A stretch of 64,000 nucleotides of DNA from Pseudomonas sp. QTF5 (lineage in GTDB: Bacteria > Pseudomonadota > Gammaproteobacteria > Pseudomonadales > Pseudomonadaceae): contig NZ_AZRW02000029.1 of assembly GCF_000512695.2 (NCBI RefSeq), positions 1-64,000 of the forward strand, written 5' to 3'. The notes under the pieces were generated by a model that was not told the origin of the DNA, ran no database searches, and saw only the letters and a program-made list of their open reading frames with translations. The position numbers and the translations under genes are program-made. Positions 27,504-36,404 of this stretch are shown here, in pieces. How positions within the stretch are numbered: position 1 is the first letter of the stretch; each line of letters starts with the position of its first letter.

Positions 27504-28781
27504 ATGACGAACGCTAGTGCTAACGCGACTGTCACCAACAGTTTGGCAACACCCCACACCCAACGGATGAGCACCTACGTGTTCGCGCTGTTTTTCATCC
27601 TCGGCAGCATCACCAGCCTTAACGATGTCCTGGTGCCAAAACTCAAGCACCTCTTCAGCCTCAGCTATACCGAGGCCATGCTTGTGCAGTCGTCATTCTT
27701 TTTTGCCTATTTCATTTTCGCCATACCCGCAGGCCTGCTCATTTCGCGAATCGGCTACATGAGAGCGGCCGTCCTCGGGTTGCTGCTGATGGCTGGTGGA
27801 TGCCTGCTCTTCATTCCTGCCGCCCAGTCCGCATTGTTTCCAGCGTTTCTCGGCGCCCTCTTTGTGCTTGCGATTGGCGTGACAACCGTTCAGGTCGTTG
27901 CGAACCCGCTGCTATCACTACTCGGAACCGCCGCAATGGCCCCTAGCCGCCTAACCCTCGGCCATGCGTTCAATTCGCTGGGAACCACGGTCGCACCCTA
28001 CCTGGGTGCCATACTGATCCTGGGCTCCCTCAATGCGGTAGATACCTCCGCATTGTCGCCAGCAGAACTGACGTCCTTCCTGTCGCAGGAAGCCAGCGTG
28101 ATCAGCAACACCTATGCAAGCATTACGCTCTTCATCTGCATCGTCGCCTTGATCGTCTGGCTGAAAAGAAATGAGCTGCAACCGTCAACAAGACCTGAAC
28201 GTCTCAATCCACTCGCTGCGCTCGACCTTCTAAAGCAGCCGCGCTTTGCACTCGGCACCGTTTGCATATTTCTCTATGTCGGCGCCGAAGTCACGATTGG
28301 CAGCCTCATCACCGACTACCTCATGCTGCCGACAACCCTGGCCCTTCCCGCCGAAGCCGCAGGCAAGCATGTTGCCTTCTATTGGGGTGGCGCCCTGGTT
28401 GGCCGCTTTATCGGCTCGGCGCTGATGCGCACTTTCGCGCCCGGGAAACTGCTGGCCTTTGCCGCCACGGCAGTCATTGTGCTGTTGACGATCTCTGCCA
28501 CCACACAAGGCGTTGTTGCCGGATGGTCGCTGCTGGCTGTCGGGCTGTTCAACTCCATCATGTTTCCGACGATCTTTACCCTTGCGACCGCAGGGCTCGG
28601 TCATCGCGCGGCGGAAGGTTCGGGCCTGTTCTGTTGCGCCATTGTTGGCGGGGCATTTATTCCGCCATTGACAGGGTATGCGGCCGACCTCTCGACGCTC
28701 GCGATGGCATTGAGCGTGCCAGCGACCTGTTATGCCGGCATCGCAATCTACGGTTGGTATGCCCGCGCTCCGAAGCACTAG
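27504..28781 (+). CDS. FucP/GluP-type sugar MFS permease
   Basis: This 425-residue transporter has 12 hydrophobic segments and the FucP-family sequences ALFFILGSITSLNDVLVPKLK, FFFAYFIFAIPAG, VVANPLLSLLG and GHAFNSLGTTVAPYLGA. Members are proton symporters for L-fucose, glucose/galactose or related sugars. ATG 27504 follows a GAGGA box and is preferred to 27468. No sugar-catabolic gene lies nearby: it is flanked by an IS66 remnant and an integrase fragment, so it may be a stranded cargo gene. Confidence 0.88.
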   Translation: MTNASANATVTNSLATPHTQRMSTYVFALFFILGSITSLNDVLVPKLKHLFSLSYTEAMLVQSSFFFAYFIFAIPAGLLISRIGYMRAAVLGLLLMAGGCLLFIPAAQSALFPAFLGALFVLAIGVTTVQVVANPLLSLLGTAAMAPSRLTLGHAFNSLGTTVAPYLGAILILGSLNAVDTSALSPAELTSFLSQEASVISNTYASITLFICIVALIVWLKRNELQPSTRPERLNPLAALDLLKQPRFALGTVCIFLYVGAEVTIGSLITDYLMLPTTLALPAEAAGKHVAFYWGGALVGRFIGSALMRTFAPGKLLAFAATAVIVLLTISATTQGVVAGWSLLAVGLFNSIMFPTIFTLATAGLGHRAAEGSGLFCCAIVGGAFIPPLTGYAADLSTLAMALSVPATCYAGIAIYGWYARAPKH

Positions 28782-28789
28782 CATTCCCT

Positions 28790-29152
28790 GGCGCGCGGCT
28801 AGCCCATTGGTAGAAGCTAACGATCAGATTCAACCGCTTGTTCGCCGTGCCAGGATCGAGCCCCAGCTCGCCTTGAGACCAGTCCCGGTAACGAGATAGG
28901 ACGCTCAGACCGTTAGCAGGGCTCTCTTCATCCCAGTCCATTGGCTTCCAAGAAGGCGAAGTAGTCGTACAGACGACGTCCGTAGGCTTCCCAAGTCAGT
29001 TCGCTTCGTGCCTCACCGGACTCCACGAGAATATGCCTGAGGAAGGATTGCACGGGCTCAACAGGCCAGCCATCTGAGCCAACCAACAGCGGAAAACCTT
29101 CGAAAGATCGACCTGCTAACGACAGGTCTTTTGTTGCGAATATCAGTCTCAT
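28790..29152 (-). pseudogene. tyrosine recombinase N-terminal fragment, frameshifted
   Basis: The sequence MRLIFATKDLSLAGRSFEGF... TWEAYGRRLYDYFAFLEANGL changes frame near 28935. It continues DWDEESPANGLSVLSRYRDWSQ... LNLIVSFYQWASRA, then stops at the FucP-like gene. This is the SAM-like core-binding domain of a phage-type integrase; the catalytic domain is absent. The stretch 29160-29500 beyond it holds no gene that I recognise. Confidence 0.65.
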
Positions 29153-29500
29153 TCCACAGCCTTCAAACACCTTCCAGCGGACTCCCATCAGTGGCCAGGA
29201 TGGGAAAGGGGCCGGTGGCTGTGCCCTGAACGTTTACAGTCCCTAGGATTAGGGTTGAATTTTCGGTTTTGCTGGCTTCGACCAATGCCAAGCGCATCGG
29301 GCTTATCGCAAACAGACCAATCGGCAACAGGGGCCAGAGGGGAAGAGACACAGACAAAGGTTTTGCACGAGGCAAAGTAATTGCAGCAGGCATAACGCAC
29401 ATTTCCTGATAACCAAGAAACTTCAAGGGCGTTTAGCGACCACGGGAGGGCCACTAAATATAAGTAGTGAAGACAACGCCGTACTGATGTCGGCGGTGTT

Positions 29501-29508
29501 GGTCATCA
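29501..29508. repeat. target-site duplication, left copy (GGTCATCA)
   Basis: GGTCATCA directly precedes the left end of the first IS66-type element and recurs exactly at 32033-32040 after its outer right end. Eight bases is the normal IS66 duplication length. Confidence 0.9.
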
Positions 29509-29611
29509 GTATGCGTCCGGCAAAGTCATCTAGCCGGCTCCGTTAAGCCCAGACATGGTGTTCACCTAAATTTAAGTGGACACCATTTCTAGCCTTTTAA
29601 GCGGATCCTCC

Positions 29612-29944
29612 ATGCAGCCAAAGCGCCGTTCCTATTCCAACTCCTTCAAAGCCCAAATCATTCAAGAGTGCTCCCTGCCCGGCGCCTCGATTGCCAATAT
29701 CGCGCTGAACCACAGCCTCAACGCGAACCTCGTCCATAAGTGGATTCGAGTGCCATCTCAGAAAAGCCTTGCGCTGCAACCCGCTTTCATCCCGCTGAAA
29801 TTGCAGTCGCCTGCGGCAAGATCGGAAACCGCACCAGCCACTATTTGCGTCGAAATTCCACACCCTCGCGGGACTGTCGTGGTGAACTGGCCGACTGAAA
29901 GCGCAACCGCCTGTGCAACCTTTCTTCGAGACCTGTTGCGATGA
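29612..29944 (+). CDS. tnpA: IS66 accessory protein TnpA
   Basis: This 110-residue protein begins MQPKRRSYSNSFKAQIIQEC with the IS66 TnpA helix-turn-helix (SIANIALNHSLNANLVHKWI). A C-terminal beta segment includes VNWPTESATACATFLRDLLR. Start at ATG 29612; an upstream GTG at 29576 is in frame. The stop overlaps the tnpB start (ATGA), the usual IS66 coupling. Confidence 0.9.
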   Translation: MQPKRRSYSNSFKAQIIQECSLPGASIANIALNHSLNANLVHKWIRVPSQKSLALQPAFIPLKLQSPAARSETAPATICVEIPHPRGTVVVNWPTESATACATFLRDLLR

Positions 29945-30276
29945 TCCGCATCGATTCGATCTGGCTCGCCACCGAGCCCATGGACATGCGCGCCGGTACG
30001 GAAACGGCTTTGGCGCGGGTCGTGGCGGTGTTCGGTGCGGCGCAGCCGCACTGTGCTTATCTGTTTGCCAACCGCCGCGCCAATCGCATAAAAGTGCTGG
30101 TGCATGACGGCGTGGGTGTCTGGTTGGCGGCCCGGCGGCTCAACCAGGGTCGCTTCATCTGGCCGAACCCTCGACACGGCTCGCAAGCCGAATTGAACAG
30201 CGAACAACTTCAGGCGCTGGTGCTGGGTTTGCCGTGGCAGAGGGTTGGCCCCGGTGGAGCGATCACTGTGCTGTGA
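29941..30276 (+). CDS. tnpB: IS66 accessory protein TnpB (Orf2)
   Basis: This 111-residue protein is a full-length IS66 Orf2 (MIRIDSIWLATEPMDMRAG, YLFANRRANRIKVLVHDG, LPWQRVGPGGAITVL). It is needed with TnpA and TnpC for transposition; its biochemical role is not settled. It is very similar to the copy at 39578. Confidence 0.93.
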   Translation: MIRIDSIWLATEPMDMRAGTETALARVVAVFGAAQPHCAYLFANRRANRIKVLVHDGVGVWLAARRLNQGRFIWPNPRHGSQAELNSEQLQALVLGLPWQRVGPGGAITVL

Positions 30277-30357
30277 TCTGCGGTTTAGCAGGATTGCCTG
30301 CGTCATTGTCCGATCAGTCTGTCGTCGATTATTGCCCGCTCTGGCAAAATCGGCGGC

Positions 30358-31023
30358 ACGACTTGTGCCTCTTCTCTCGACCAACTGAATGCTGAACAAC
30401 TGCGCACCCTGGCGGCGCAGTTGATGCAGCGTGTCGAAGGCCTGGATCAACACGTCGAAAAACTCGGAAAACAAGTCCATCACTTCAAAACGGTCAACGA
30501 ACAACTCACCCACGAAATCGCGCTGCTCAAGCGCCATCGCTTTGCCAAGCGCAGTGAACAGTTGAACCCGGCGCAAGCCAGCCTCCTCGATGACCTACTC
30601 GACACCGACATTGCCGCCATCGAAGCCGAACTTGCGGCTCTGCAACCCGCCCCCGCTTCGTCCGAGGCACGCCAAAAACCCAAGCGCGCGCCGTTGCCCG
30701 CGCAGTTTCCCCGCACCCTGATCCATCACGAACCGGACAACACGCAGTGCACCTGTGGCTGCGCCCTCAAGCGCATCGGCGAAGATGTCAGCGAAAAACT
30801 CGATTACGCACCGGGCGTATTTACCGTCGAACGTCATATCCGTGGCAAATGGATCTGCGATCAGTGCGAAACCCTGATTCAGGCACCGGTACCGGCGCAT
30901 GTGATCGACAAAGGCATCCCAACCGCCGGGCTGCTGGCCCAGGTGATGATCGCCAAGTTCGAAACGGCCAGATACGAAAAAGCCCAGCACCTGACTGGGC
31001 TTTTTCACGTCCGACATCGGTAG
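30358..31023 (+). pseudogene. tnpC: IS66 transposase tnpC, start lost and 3' truncated
   Basis: The sequence aligns with the intact tnpC at 39975 from its first codons, but the start ATG is ACG here (30358-30360). Homology runs through the zinc-binding region (CTCGCALKRIGEDVSEKLDYAPG, CDQCETLIQAPVPA) to QVMIAKFE. Then it is replaced by an unrelated tail with a hairpin. The DDE catalytic region is missing, so the product cannot transpose. Confidence 0.88.
30976..31006 (+). terminator. terminator-like hairpin in tnpC tail
   Basis: Arms GAAAAAGCCCAG and CTGGGCTTTTTC surround a 7-base loop, with the T-run inside the second arm. It marks the point where tnpC homology stops, so it probably came with the foreign segment. 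Confidence 0.7.
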
Positions 31024-31080
31024 ATTCAACTAAGCACTGCCAGCGCCCCTATCAAAATCCGCATGTCGTTCCCTCTTTTG

Positions 31081-31097
31081 GTTTGGCGGACGCTTAC
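31081..31097 (-). repeat. inner right-end-like sequence of IS66 element 1
   Basis: Read on the minus strand, this is GTAAGCGTCCGCCAAAC. It matches the left end of element 2 (GTAAGCGTCCGGCGAAG) at 15 of 17 bases. It lies between the transposase genes and the hydrolase and would be the normal right end of a passenger-free IS66. Confidence 0.65.
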
Positions 31098-31119
31098 CGC
31101 TAAAAGATGAACGTACCGA

Positions 31120-31893
31120 TCAATCCGCCAGAAATGCCTCCAGAACAGGTGTCAGCCATTCTGGTCGATCTTCTTGGGGCGAGTGATTCGCGAATGGAAT
31201 ATTCAAGAGCCTAGCGTTTGGCACCCGATCAGTGAGTTCAACTGCATTCGTGCGCGAGACAAGCATGTCTTCGTCGCCCCTGACCACCAGCAAATCGGCG
31301 GTGATGTTGCGCACAGCTTCGTTCGGGTAGCCATCCGCGCCTGAATCGAGCCAGAGAGCCCGCAGCGCCACTGCCAATCGCTCAAAATCTGGTGCGGGAT
31401 TCATGACCTGATAACTATCGTAGCTGTGCGGGAACATCTCGCGCCAGCTCTCGGCTGTTACCTCTGTATACATGCCGCGCGTTGGGTCGTCTGCCTTCAA
31501 CGCCCAGTGCGCGCCAATCGTTACCAGCTTGTCTATAGGGAGAGTGTTGGCGGCGGCAATCCGCAGTGCAGCTATGCCACCATCGCTATGGCCGATGATG
31601 CTGAAATGCTCAAGCCCCAGGTGCCTGACCACTGCTTCCACATCCTGCTGGATGCGCTTATAGGTCAGTCGTGATGGACCAAGTGTGGATTTTCCTTGGC
31701 CCCGGCTGTCGATGCCGATCAACCTGTAATTCCGGCCCAAACGGGGCGTGATGGAATTAAAAGTCTCGATGTCACCAAAACCGCCGTGGAGGAATACCAA
31801 GACAGGGCCTTCCTTGTTCCCTTGCTGTTCAAAGTAGAGGCTCGCGTGGTCTATCTCAATATGCTGGCCGTCCTGGTGATTGAACGTCGTCAT
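31120..31893 (-). CDS. alpha/beta hydrolase (IS66 passenger)
   Basis: This 257-residue protein has the alpha/beta-hydrolase fold: oxyanion region FLHGGFGD, GIDSRGQGKS, nucleophile elbow IIGHSDGG (Ser), acidic residue near VVRGDEDMLV and His in FANHSPQ. The substrate is unknown; peroxidase- or esterase-like members share this pattern. It is intact and lies inside element 1, convergent with the transposase genes. It is 22 bases from the inner end and about 115 bases from the outer end, so it would move with the element. Confidence 0.85.
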   Translation of the reverse strand: MTTFNHQDGQHIEIDHASLYFEQQGNKEGPVLVFLHGGFGDIETFNSITPRLGRNYRLIGIDSRGQGKSTLGPSRLTYKRIQQDVEAVVRHLGLEHFSIIGHSDGGIAALRIAAANTLPIDKLVTIGAHWALKADDPTRGMYTEVTAESWREMFPHSYDSYQVMNPAPDFERLAVALRALWLDSGADGYPNEAVRNITADLLVVRGDEDMLVSRTNAVELTDRVPNARLLNIPFANHSPQEDRPEWLTPVLEAFLAD

Positions 31894-32007
31894 GTGCTTT
31901 TCCCTTTGTTGGATCGCTGTGTCGCGTGCAGGCTTCAGTCTACTGCTCTACATGATCGCATTTGCGATGACAAATGGGTGTGACGGCTCACTAAGCGTTA
32001 GGATCAG

Positions 32008-32040
32008 GAAGGCGTATTGACCAGACGCTTACGGTCATCA
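32008..32040 (-). repeat. outer right end of element 1 plus right target duplication
   Basis: AAGGCGTATTGACCAGACGCTTAC ends at 32032 and is followed by GGTCATCA (32033-32040). The end differs from the left end but closely matches the outer end of element 2 (AAGGTGTATTGGCCAGACGGTTAC). Confidence 0.8.
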
Positions 32041-32311
32041 GGCAAGGGGAAACGCGCGCGGGCTCAGGCTGGGCCAGCGGATTCTGGGATGCAGCGCTGG
32101 CAGTCGAGGGAGGTGTCAGGTGCGTATCGCGGTAGGAAATGTCCGTAGTAGTTCGATGGCAACGCTGCCAGCCCGGCATGACCACAGCAGCAATCATCGT
32201 GTTGCATTACCGTTTTTGACGGAGTCGGCTGGAGGGTGTCGATCCGCTTGTCGAACCCCGGAGGCAATACTTGTGAAGCGCCTCATGAGCAGAATCCCCC
32301 CCAAAGCATCA

Positions 32312-32401
32312 GTTGCATATCTGAAAGACGTCCTCACGCACTTGCCAGCCCAGCGCGCCAGTCAGATTATCGATCTGCTGCCACATAAGTGGGCTCGTTA
32401 A
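32312..32401 (+). pseudogene. tnpC: IS66 tnpC 3' remnant beside MFS gene
   Basis: The frame ends AYLKDVLTHLPAQRASQIID... LLPHKWAR and a TAA, matching the tnpC C-terminus. Its stop overlaps the stop of the converging MFS gene. The segment 32041-32311 before it contains no gene I can support. Confidence 0.85.
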
Positions 32402-33606
32402 GCCTCGCCGTGTGTACGAGCTTGACTTTGCTTAGGGACGTGCCTCAAAAGCTGCATGAGCGCCAAAGAAGCAAGACTCGCGATAATGAGCGCAAGTGAG
32501 CTTATTCCAATTCTCAGCCCCCAAAAGTCGATCAAGTAACCTGTTAACACCGGGATCGCCCCAGCGGGCACGTACCCCCCCATGTTGAACACTGCGTTGG
32601 CTTCGGCTCTGCGCTGCGCAGGCACGCGGTCAGCAATAAGTGTCAGTCCACCTAACTGGCCCAAGCCTTGACCGGCGCCTGCCAACAGAGCGGAAACGAT
32701 CAGCCATGGAGCGGAACCGGTTTCCAGCGCGATCCACACAAAAATCATTGAGAAGACAGTACCGATCCCGCTAAGCGAAAACACGGTACGGCTGTTGTAT
32801 CGCTTCGCCGCAAACTGCACGCCCACGGCGACGAGGAACATCGAAAAGGCCATACAACCCGTGACAAGGGGACTATTCACGCCTAGAAAAGTCGCTATCA
32901 GCTTGGGGCCGAGCGACAGGATGAATGATGTCGAAGTTATTCCAGGGCCGAAGAACGCTATCCCCAATAGCACGATGCCGAGGTTTTCCTTAGCGACGGT
33001 GGGCAAGCGCGGTTTAAACGTACCGACCCCAAGCTTCTGGTTCTTTTGATTGAGTAACGCTAGGAGCGCCACGCACAAAATCGCGATTTCCACTCGGAAG
33101 ACCGTGTGGATCGGGTTCGGAAGATATTGCGCAACGACCCCTGCCAATAGCGGCCCGGTGCCCGCTCCGGCCACCATCGCGACAGATGCCATTAACGAAG
33201 CAAAATGCTTGCGTTGAGGCTGAGCATGCTCGACGACATTCGCCATACCCCCAGATACAACGAGGCCCACCGAAACGCCGGTGAGGAAGCGTGCGAGCAT
33301 CAAGACACCGATGCTGTGCGCTTGGTCGAACAGAATCGCTGCAATGATAGCCAGCCCCACACAGGGTAGAAGCAAGGCTTTGCGCCCATAGTGGTCGGAC
33401 AGCTGCCCAGCGACGGTGAGAGTTAGAAGAAGACCGATGATGTAGCAGGCAAAAATTACGGTTAGCACCCCCGACGCGAAGCCGAGGGACTGCTGCCAAA
33501 AGCTGTAGAGTGGCGTAGCGGCATTTGAAAGTATAAAAATCGCGGTCACGATCCACGCTGTACGGTACACAGCCATTGAGCTTTTTATGGGATGGGAACT
33601 GCTCAT
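32398..33606 (-). CDS. MFS drug/metabolite efflux transporter
   Basis: This 402-residue protein has 12 predicted helices, the motif-A loop GQLSDHYGRKALLLP after TM2, and motif C-like sequence in TM5 (AMVAGAGTGPLLAG), typical of proton-coupled exporters. ATG 33606 (MSSSHPIKSS) is preferred over 33639. The LysR gene upstream on the same strand (105 bases away) is a likely regulator. Both lie between an IS66 tnpC remnant and an IS66-type outer end, so they may be former passengers. Confidence 0.85.
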   Translation of the reverse strand: MSSSHPIKSSMAVYRTAWIVTAIFILSNAATPLYSFWQQSLGFASGVLTVIFACYIIGLLLTLTVAGQLSDHYGRKALLLPCVGLAIIAAILFDQAHSIGVLMLARFLTGVSVGLVVSGGMANVVEHAQPQRKHFASLMASVAMVAGAGTGPLLAGVVAQYLPNPIHTVFRVEIAILCVALLALLNQKNQKLGVGTFKPRLPTVAKENLGIVLLGIAFFGPGITSTSFILSLGPKLIATFLGVNSPLVTGCMAFSMFLVAVGVQFAAKRYNSRTVFSLSGIGTVFSMIFVWIALETGSAPWLIVSALLAGAGQGLGQLGGLTLIADRVPAQRRAEANAVFNMGGYVPAGAIPVLTGYLIDFWGLRIGISSLALIIASLASLALMQLLRHVPKQSQARTHGEA

Positions 33607-33711
33607 TGGTGAAGGGCCTCTCAGTGGGCAGGAATTCAATTCGGAGCCCAGAGTAGAGAAATGTTTCGTGATGGCCCATTCATCAAAGTTACAAACCGGA
33701 TGTGAAAAAAT

Positions 33712-34578
33712 TCACAGCTCCTGTGCCTGCACTAATCCCTCCATGAGGAAATCAAGCACTGCCCGGATTTTTTGAGAGCTGCGTAAATCTTCATGAAACG
33801 CGAGCCAGATGGGTAGTTCCAGCGGTGTGTGATCCATATCAACCCTTGTCAGCCCATATTCTTTGCCTAAAAAATCCGGAAGGAAAACTATGCCAGCATT
33901 ACCTACGGCAGCTAATGCCTGGATGCGTAGGTCGTTGCTGGTGACGGAAAGCGGTCTTCCTTCCAGCCGATCCAGGAGCCATTGCTGCTGTACCGAATCG
34001 TCCATGCTACGGTCGTAGCCTATGAACTCGAACTCTTCAGGTTCACGTTGACTTATGTAGTCCTTGCTAGCATGAGGGTAAAAACGCAAGGAGCCGAGAC
34101 TTTTGGCGACGACACTCTGTTCATCTGGCCTGCTGAAGGTAATGGCAATATCGGTTTCTTTCCTTGCCAACGACGCAGTGGACTTGGCTCCGACGAGCGT
34201 CAGCTGCAACCGGGGATAACGCTCGCGCAATACCCCAAGTCGCCGAGCTACCAACGTTCCGAGGTATGCAGGAGGTGCAGACAAGATCACCGCACCCTCA
34301 ATACGGCTTTCTCCCCCGTCAGCGAATCGCCTGAGCGCAAGTGACGCAGACTCCATCTGCGCTGCATATTCACCTACCCTCACACCATCCTCGGTCAGTT
34401 GGTAGACACGGCCCCTACGATCTACCAGCTTCATGTCCAAAGAGGCTTCAAGGGCAGCTATTCGGCGAGCCACAGTCGCGTGCTCCACCCCCAGCGAGCG
34501 AGCCGCAGCGGCTAAGGAGCCCTCATGAACAAAGGCAAAGAAAAAACGGAGGCTGTCCCAGTCAAGCATATTGGTCAT
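33712..34578 (-). CDS. LysR-family transcriptional regulator
   Basis: This 288-residue regulator has the N-terminal winged HTH (LRFFFAFVHEGSLAAAARSLGVEHATVARRIAALEASL) and an effector domain with RIEGAVILSAPPAYL and AVGNAGIVFLPDFLG. It is in tandem with the MFS gene, whose expression it may control. No T-N11-A box stands out between them. Confidence 0.88.
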   Translation of the reverse strand: MTNMLDWDSLRFFFAFVHEGSLAAAARSLGVEHATVARRIAALEASLDMKLVDRRGRVYQLTEDGVRVGEYAAQMESASLALRRFADGGESRIEGAVILSAPPAYLGTLVARRLGVLRERYPRLQLTLVGAKSTASLARKETDIAITFSRPDEQSVVAKSLGSLRFYPHASKDYISQREPEEFEFIGYDRSMDDSVQQQWLLDRLEGRPLSVTSNDLRIQALAAVGNAGIVFLPDFLGKEYGLTRVDMDHTPLELPIWLAFHEDLRSSQKIRAVLDFLMEGLVQAQEL

Positions 34579-34796
34579 CAGGGTGTGGTTAGGAGTGGAT
34601 TTACAGCGAGCTAAAAGCGTAGCTTACCGATAAATCAGGTGGCGCTGCCGCATAAAGCTTGGACTTAATTTCGTCCCCACGTTCTCCGCCCCGAAGAACC
34701 GCTTTACGCGCACTTCCATTTGCACCTAACGCATTGCTTCCAGCATCCCCGACGCGGCTGCGGTTAGGATTCTAGCCCGATGCAAGTCAGTTTCGT
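34579..34796 (-). other. short open remnant upstream of LysR gene
   Basis: A minus-strand frame ending at 34601 reads NRSRVGDAGSNALGANGSAR... AAAPPDLSVSYAF, with a stop about 53 codons upstream and no good start. It may be the C-terminus of a lost gene. No family is recognised. Confidence 0.2.
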
Positions 34797-34820
34797 TGCG
34801 CAAGGTGTATTGGACGGACG
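34797..34820 (-). repeat. third IS66-type outer right end (partial)
   Basis: CAAGGTGTATTGGACGGACGCTT closely resembles the outer ends at 32008 and 42344. The last two bases (AC) are missing where the group II intron begins. No matching left end remains in place. Confidence 0.6.
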
Positions 34821-35345
34821 CTTGGAGCGCCAGTTAAAGCTGGCGGAGGATAGTCGATGAAAGTTCGATACTGGTAAGAAATGGCGAATCAACCAGACCC
34901 CGAGTCATGCATGTTGCACCGTGAGGTGCAGGGTGAAGCGTTGGCAGGGGAAACCGATGGGCCAGCCATTGAGCCGCGTAATCAGGAATCCGGGATGCCG
35001 ATGCTGTTAAGCGAAGCAGAAGGCAATACGGAGCATGGCGTTATACGCCAGTCATGCTCTGATCCCGCGCGGTCGGAGACCCTGTGCACGTCGGGAAGTC
35101 CTTCGCACAGAAACTGGGAGATCTCAGCGGCGCCCGGTGCGCAAGCACCGGGCGGAGAGCCAGCGTAATCGGCTTCAATGGTCACGCTACGGACGCCTTG
35201 CCGATCTCTATATTCCAAGTCCCAAGAATGCACACCCATACCCTGAGGATCGCTTCGCGTCACATACCCGAGGCAGGAGCCGTATGCGGTAGTTCCGCAC
35301 GTACAGATCTGTGCGGGGGGTGGCAGGTAACTGCCATCCCTACCG
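34820..35345 (+). mobile_element. group II intron with its ORF deleted
   Basis: The 5' part has intron domain I-like hairpins (CGCCAG...CTGGCG), the AACCAGACCCCGAGTCATGC and GGAGACCCTGTGCACGTCGG stretches known from Pseudomonas introns, and CTGGGAGATCTCAG. The 3' end shows domain V (GAGCCGTATGCGG...CCGCACGTAC) and domain VI (GGGTGGCAGG...CTGCCATCCCTAC). Between them only about 110 bases remain, with a C-terminal peptide ending GRSRMR that overlaps domain V. The RT has been deleted. It sits exactly at an IS66-type end. Confidence 0.75.
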
Positions 35346-35460
35346 GCGACCAATGAATCTTAGAGGCCTAACGTTTGACATGAGAGACTTGGCCCAGGCT
35401 TGCCAGAACAGCCTTTCGATGGAAGGGTTAGACCTCAGGGGGCACACAGCGCTCTCAGCC

Positions 35461-35991
35461 TTAGGGGCAGGTAGCCAGAGGCCAACCGACGCGCGCTGCA
35501 CGGAGGAGGCTGGCCTTAACAACCAAGCGGTGAAATGGGGCAATAACGAAGATGTAGGCCCGGCCTAGACGGTTGTGGCACTGGACCACGGTTGAAAAAA
35601 CGAGTCGGCGACTGCCTTCTGGCTCTGACTCTCCAGAACATAGGATCGATATCCGGAAGTCGAGGTGCTTGTCGTCCTCTCCCAACACGATTTCAGTCTG
35701 GTTCGTGCTGTAGACCTTGAAGATTTCAATCCGATTAGCAAGTGATGCCAAGTGTTTGGCTGTCTTGAGACCAAAACAGGCAACGATAGTGTCTCGGACT
35801 TTCATGAGCCATCCGATCCAGGATGGCTGGTGGGAAAGGATGAATCGAGCTAGCAAATCTGGATTGCTGGATGTGCCCGCAGGGAGCCGAATCGCAAAAG
35901 CGTCCGCTAGGTTCATCGACTTGTAAAGGTGGGTGATGCCGGACGTCGAGGGGACTGGCACGGACATAATGAGCTCAAATTCTCGGGGCAT
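35461..35991 (-). CDS. DUF2867 domain protein
   Basis: This 176-residue protein begins MPREFELIMSVPVPSTSGIT. It has the DUF2867 pattern: MNLADAFAIRLPAG, WIGWLMKVRDTIVACFGLK, then a beta-rich part with EIVLGEDDKHLDFRISI and STVVQCHNRLGRAYIFVIAPFHRLVV. The family also occurs as a C-terminal domain of SDR-like proteins; its function is unknown. It stands alone between the intron remnant and a 400-base gap (35992-36404) in which I see no gene. Confidence 0.75.
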   Translation of the reverse strand: MPREFELIMSVPVPSTSGITHLYKSMNLADAFAIRLPAGTSSNPDLLARFILSHQPSWIGWLMKVRDTIVACFGLKTAKHLASLANRIEIFKVYSTNQTEIVLGEDDKHLDFRISILCSGESEPEGSRRLVFSTVVQCHNRLGRAYIFVIAPFHRLVVKASLLRAARVGWPLATCP

Positions 35992-36404
35992 CGGGGATCT
36001 CTCCTGAGTTCTAACTACTAATTAGACGACATGCCATGTCGCGTTCTTGTTGCGATGGTTTGTCGTATAACGCTCCTTGTCGCCCTGTAAGTGCTTGTCT
36101 AGCTTAGAAGTGACGGTTACCGACTTTCAAGCCGGACAGGGACAACCGCGCTCACTGCTCATTCCCAAGCAAACGAGGTATCTGCATAGTGGAGGAATCT
36201 CGCTGTACAAGCGGCTCTTTTTCCATATTGCGGCGTGCCTACTTAGGCTATCAGGTACGTATTCAAGTGTGGGGTTCACGGTAACTTCAGGTTCCAGGCG
36301 CAGTAGCGCACCAGGAGCGGAGCTCGCATGGGTCGTGGCGATGCCGTCCGGATAACCATGTCCACGCATTGATGAGGTCCAGAGCCTCGCTGAGCGAGCA
36401 TGGA

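Larger units (their letters stand above)
29509..32032 (+). mobile_element. IS66-family element 1 with alpha/beta-hydrolase passenger
   Basis: The left end GTATGCGTCCGGCAAAGTCA and the outer right end (…GTATTGACCAGACGCTTAC) are bounded by the exact duplication GGTCATCA. Inside are tnpA, tnpB, a broken tnpC, an inner right-end-like sequence at 31081-31097, then an inverted hydrolase gene. The broken tnpC makes it dependent on another IS66 copy for movement. The layout matches element 2 at 39157. Confidence 0.85.

Noticed and set aside
34861-35353. Protein frames inside the ORF-less group II intron (for example 34881-35168)
   Set aside because: They lie within recognisable intron RNA structure and have no protein family. 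Only the short C-terminal peptide ending GRSRMR looks like an RT leftover.
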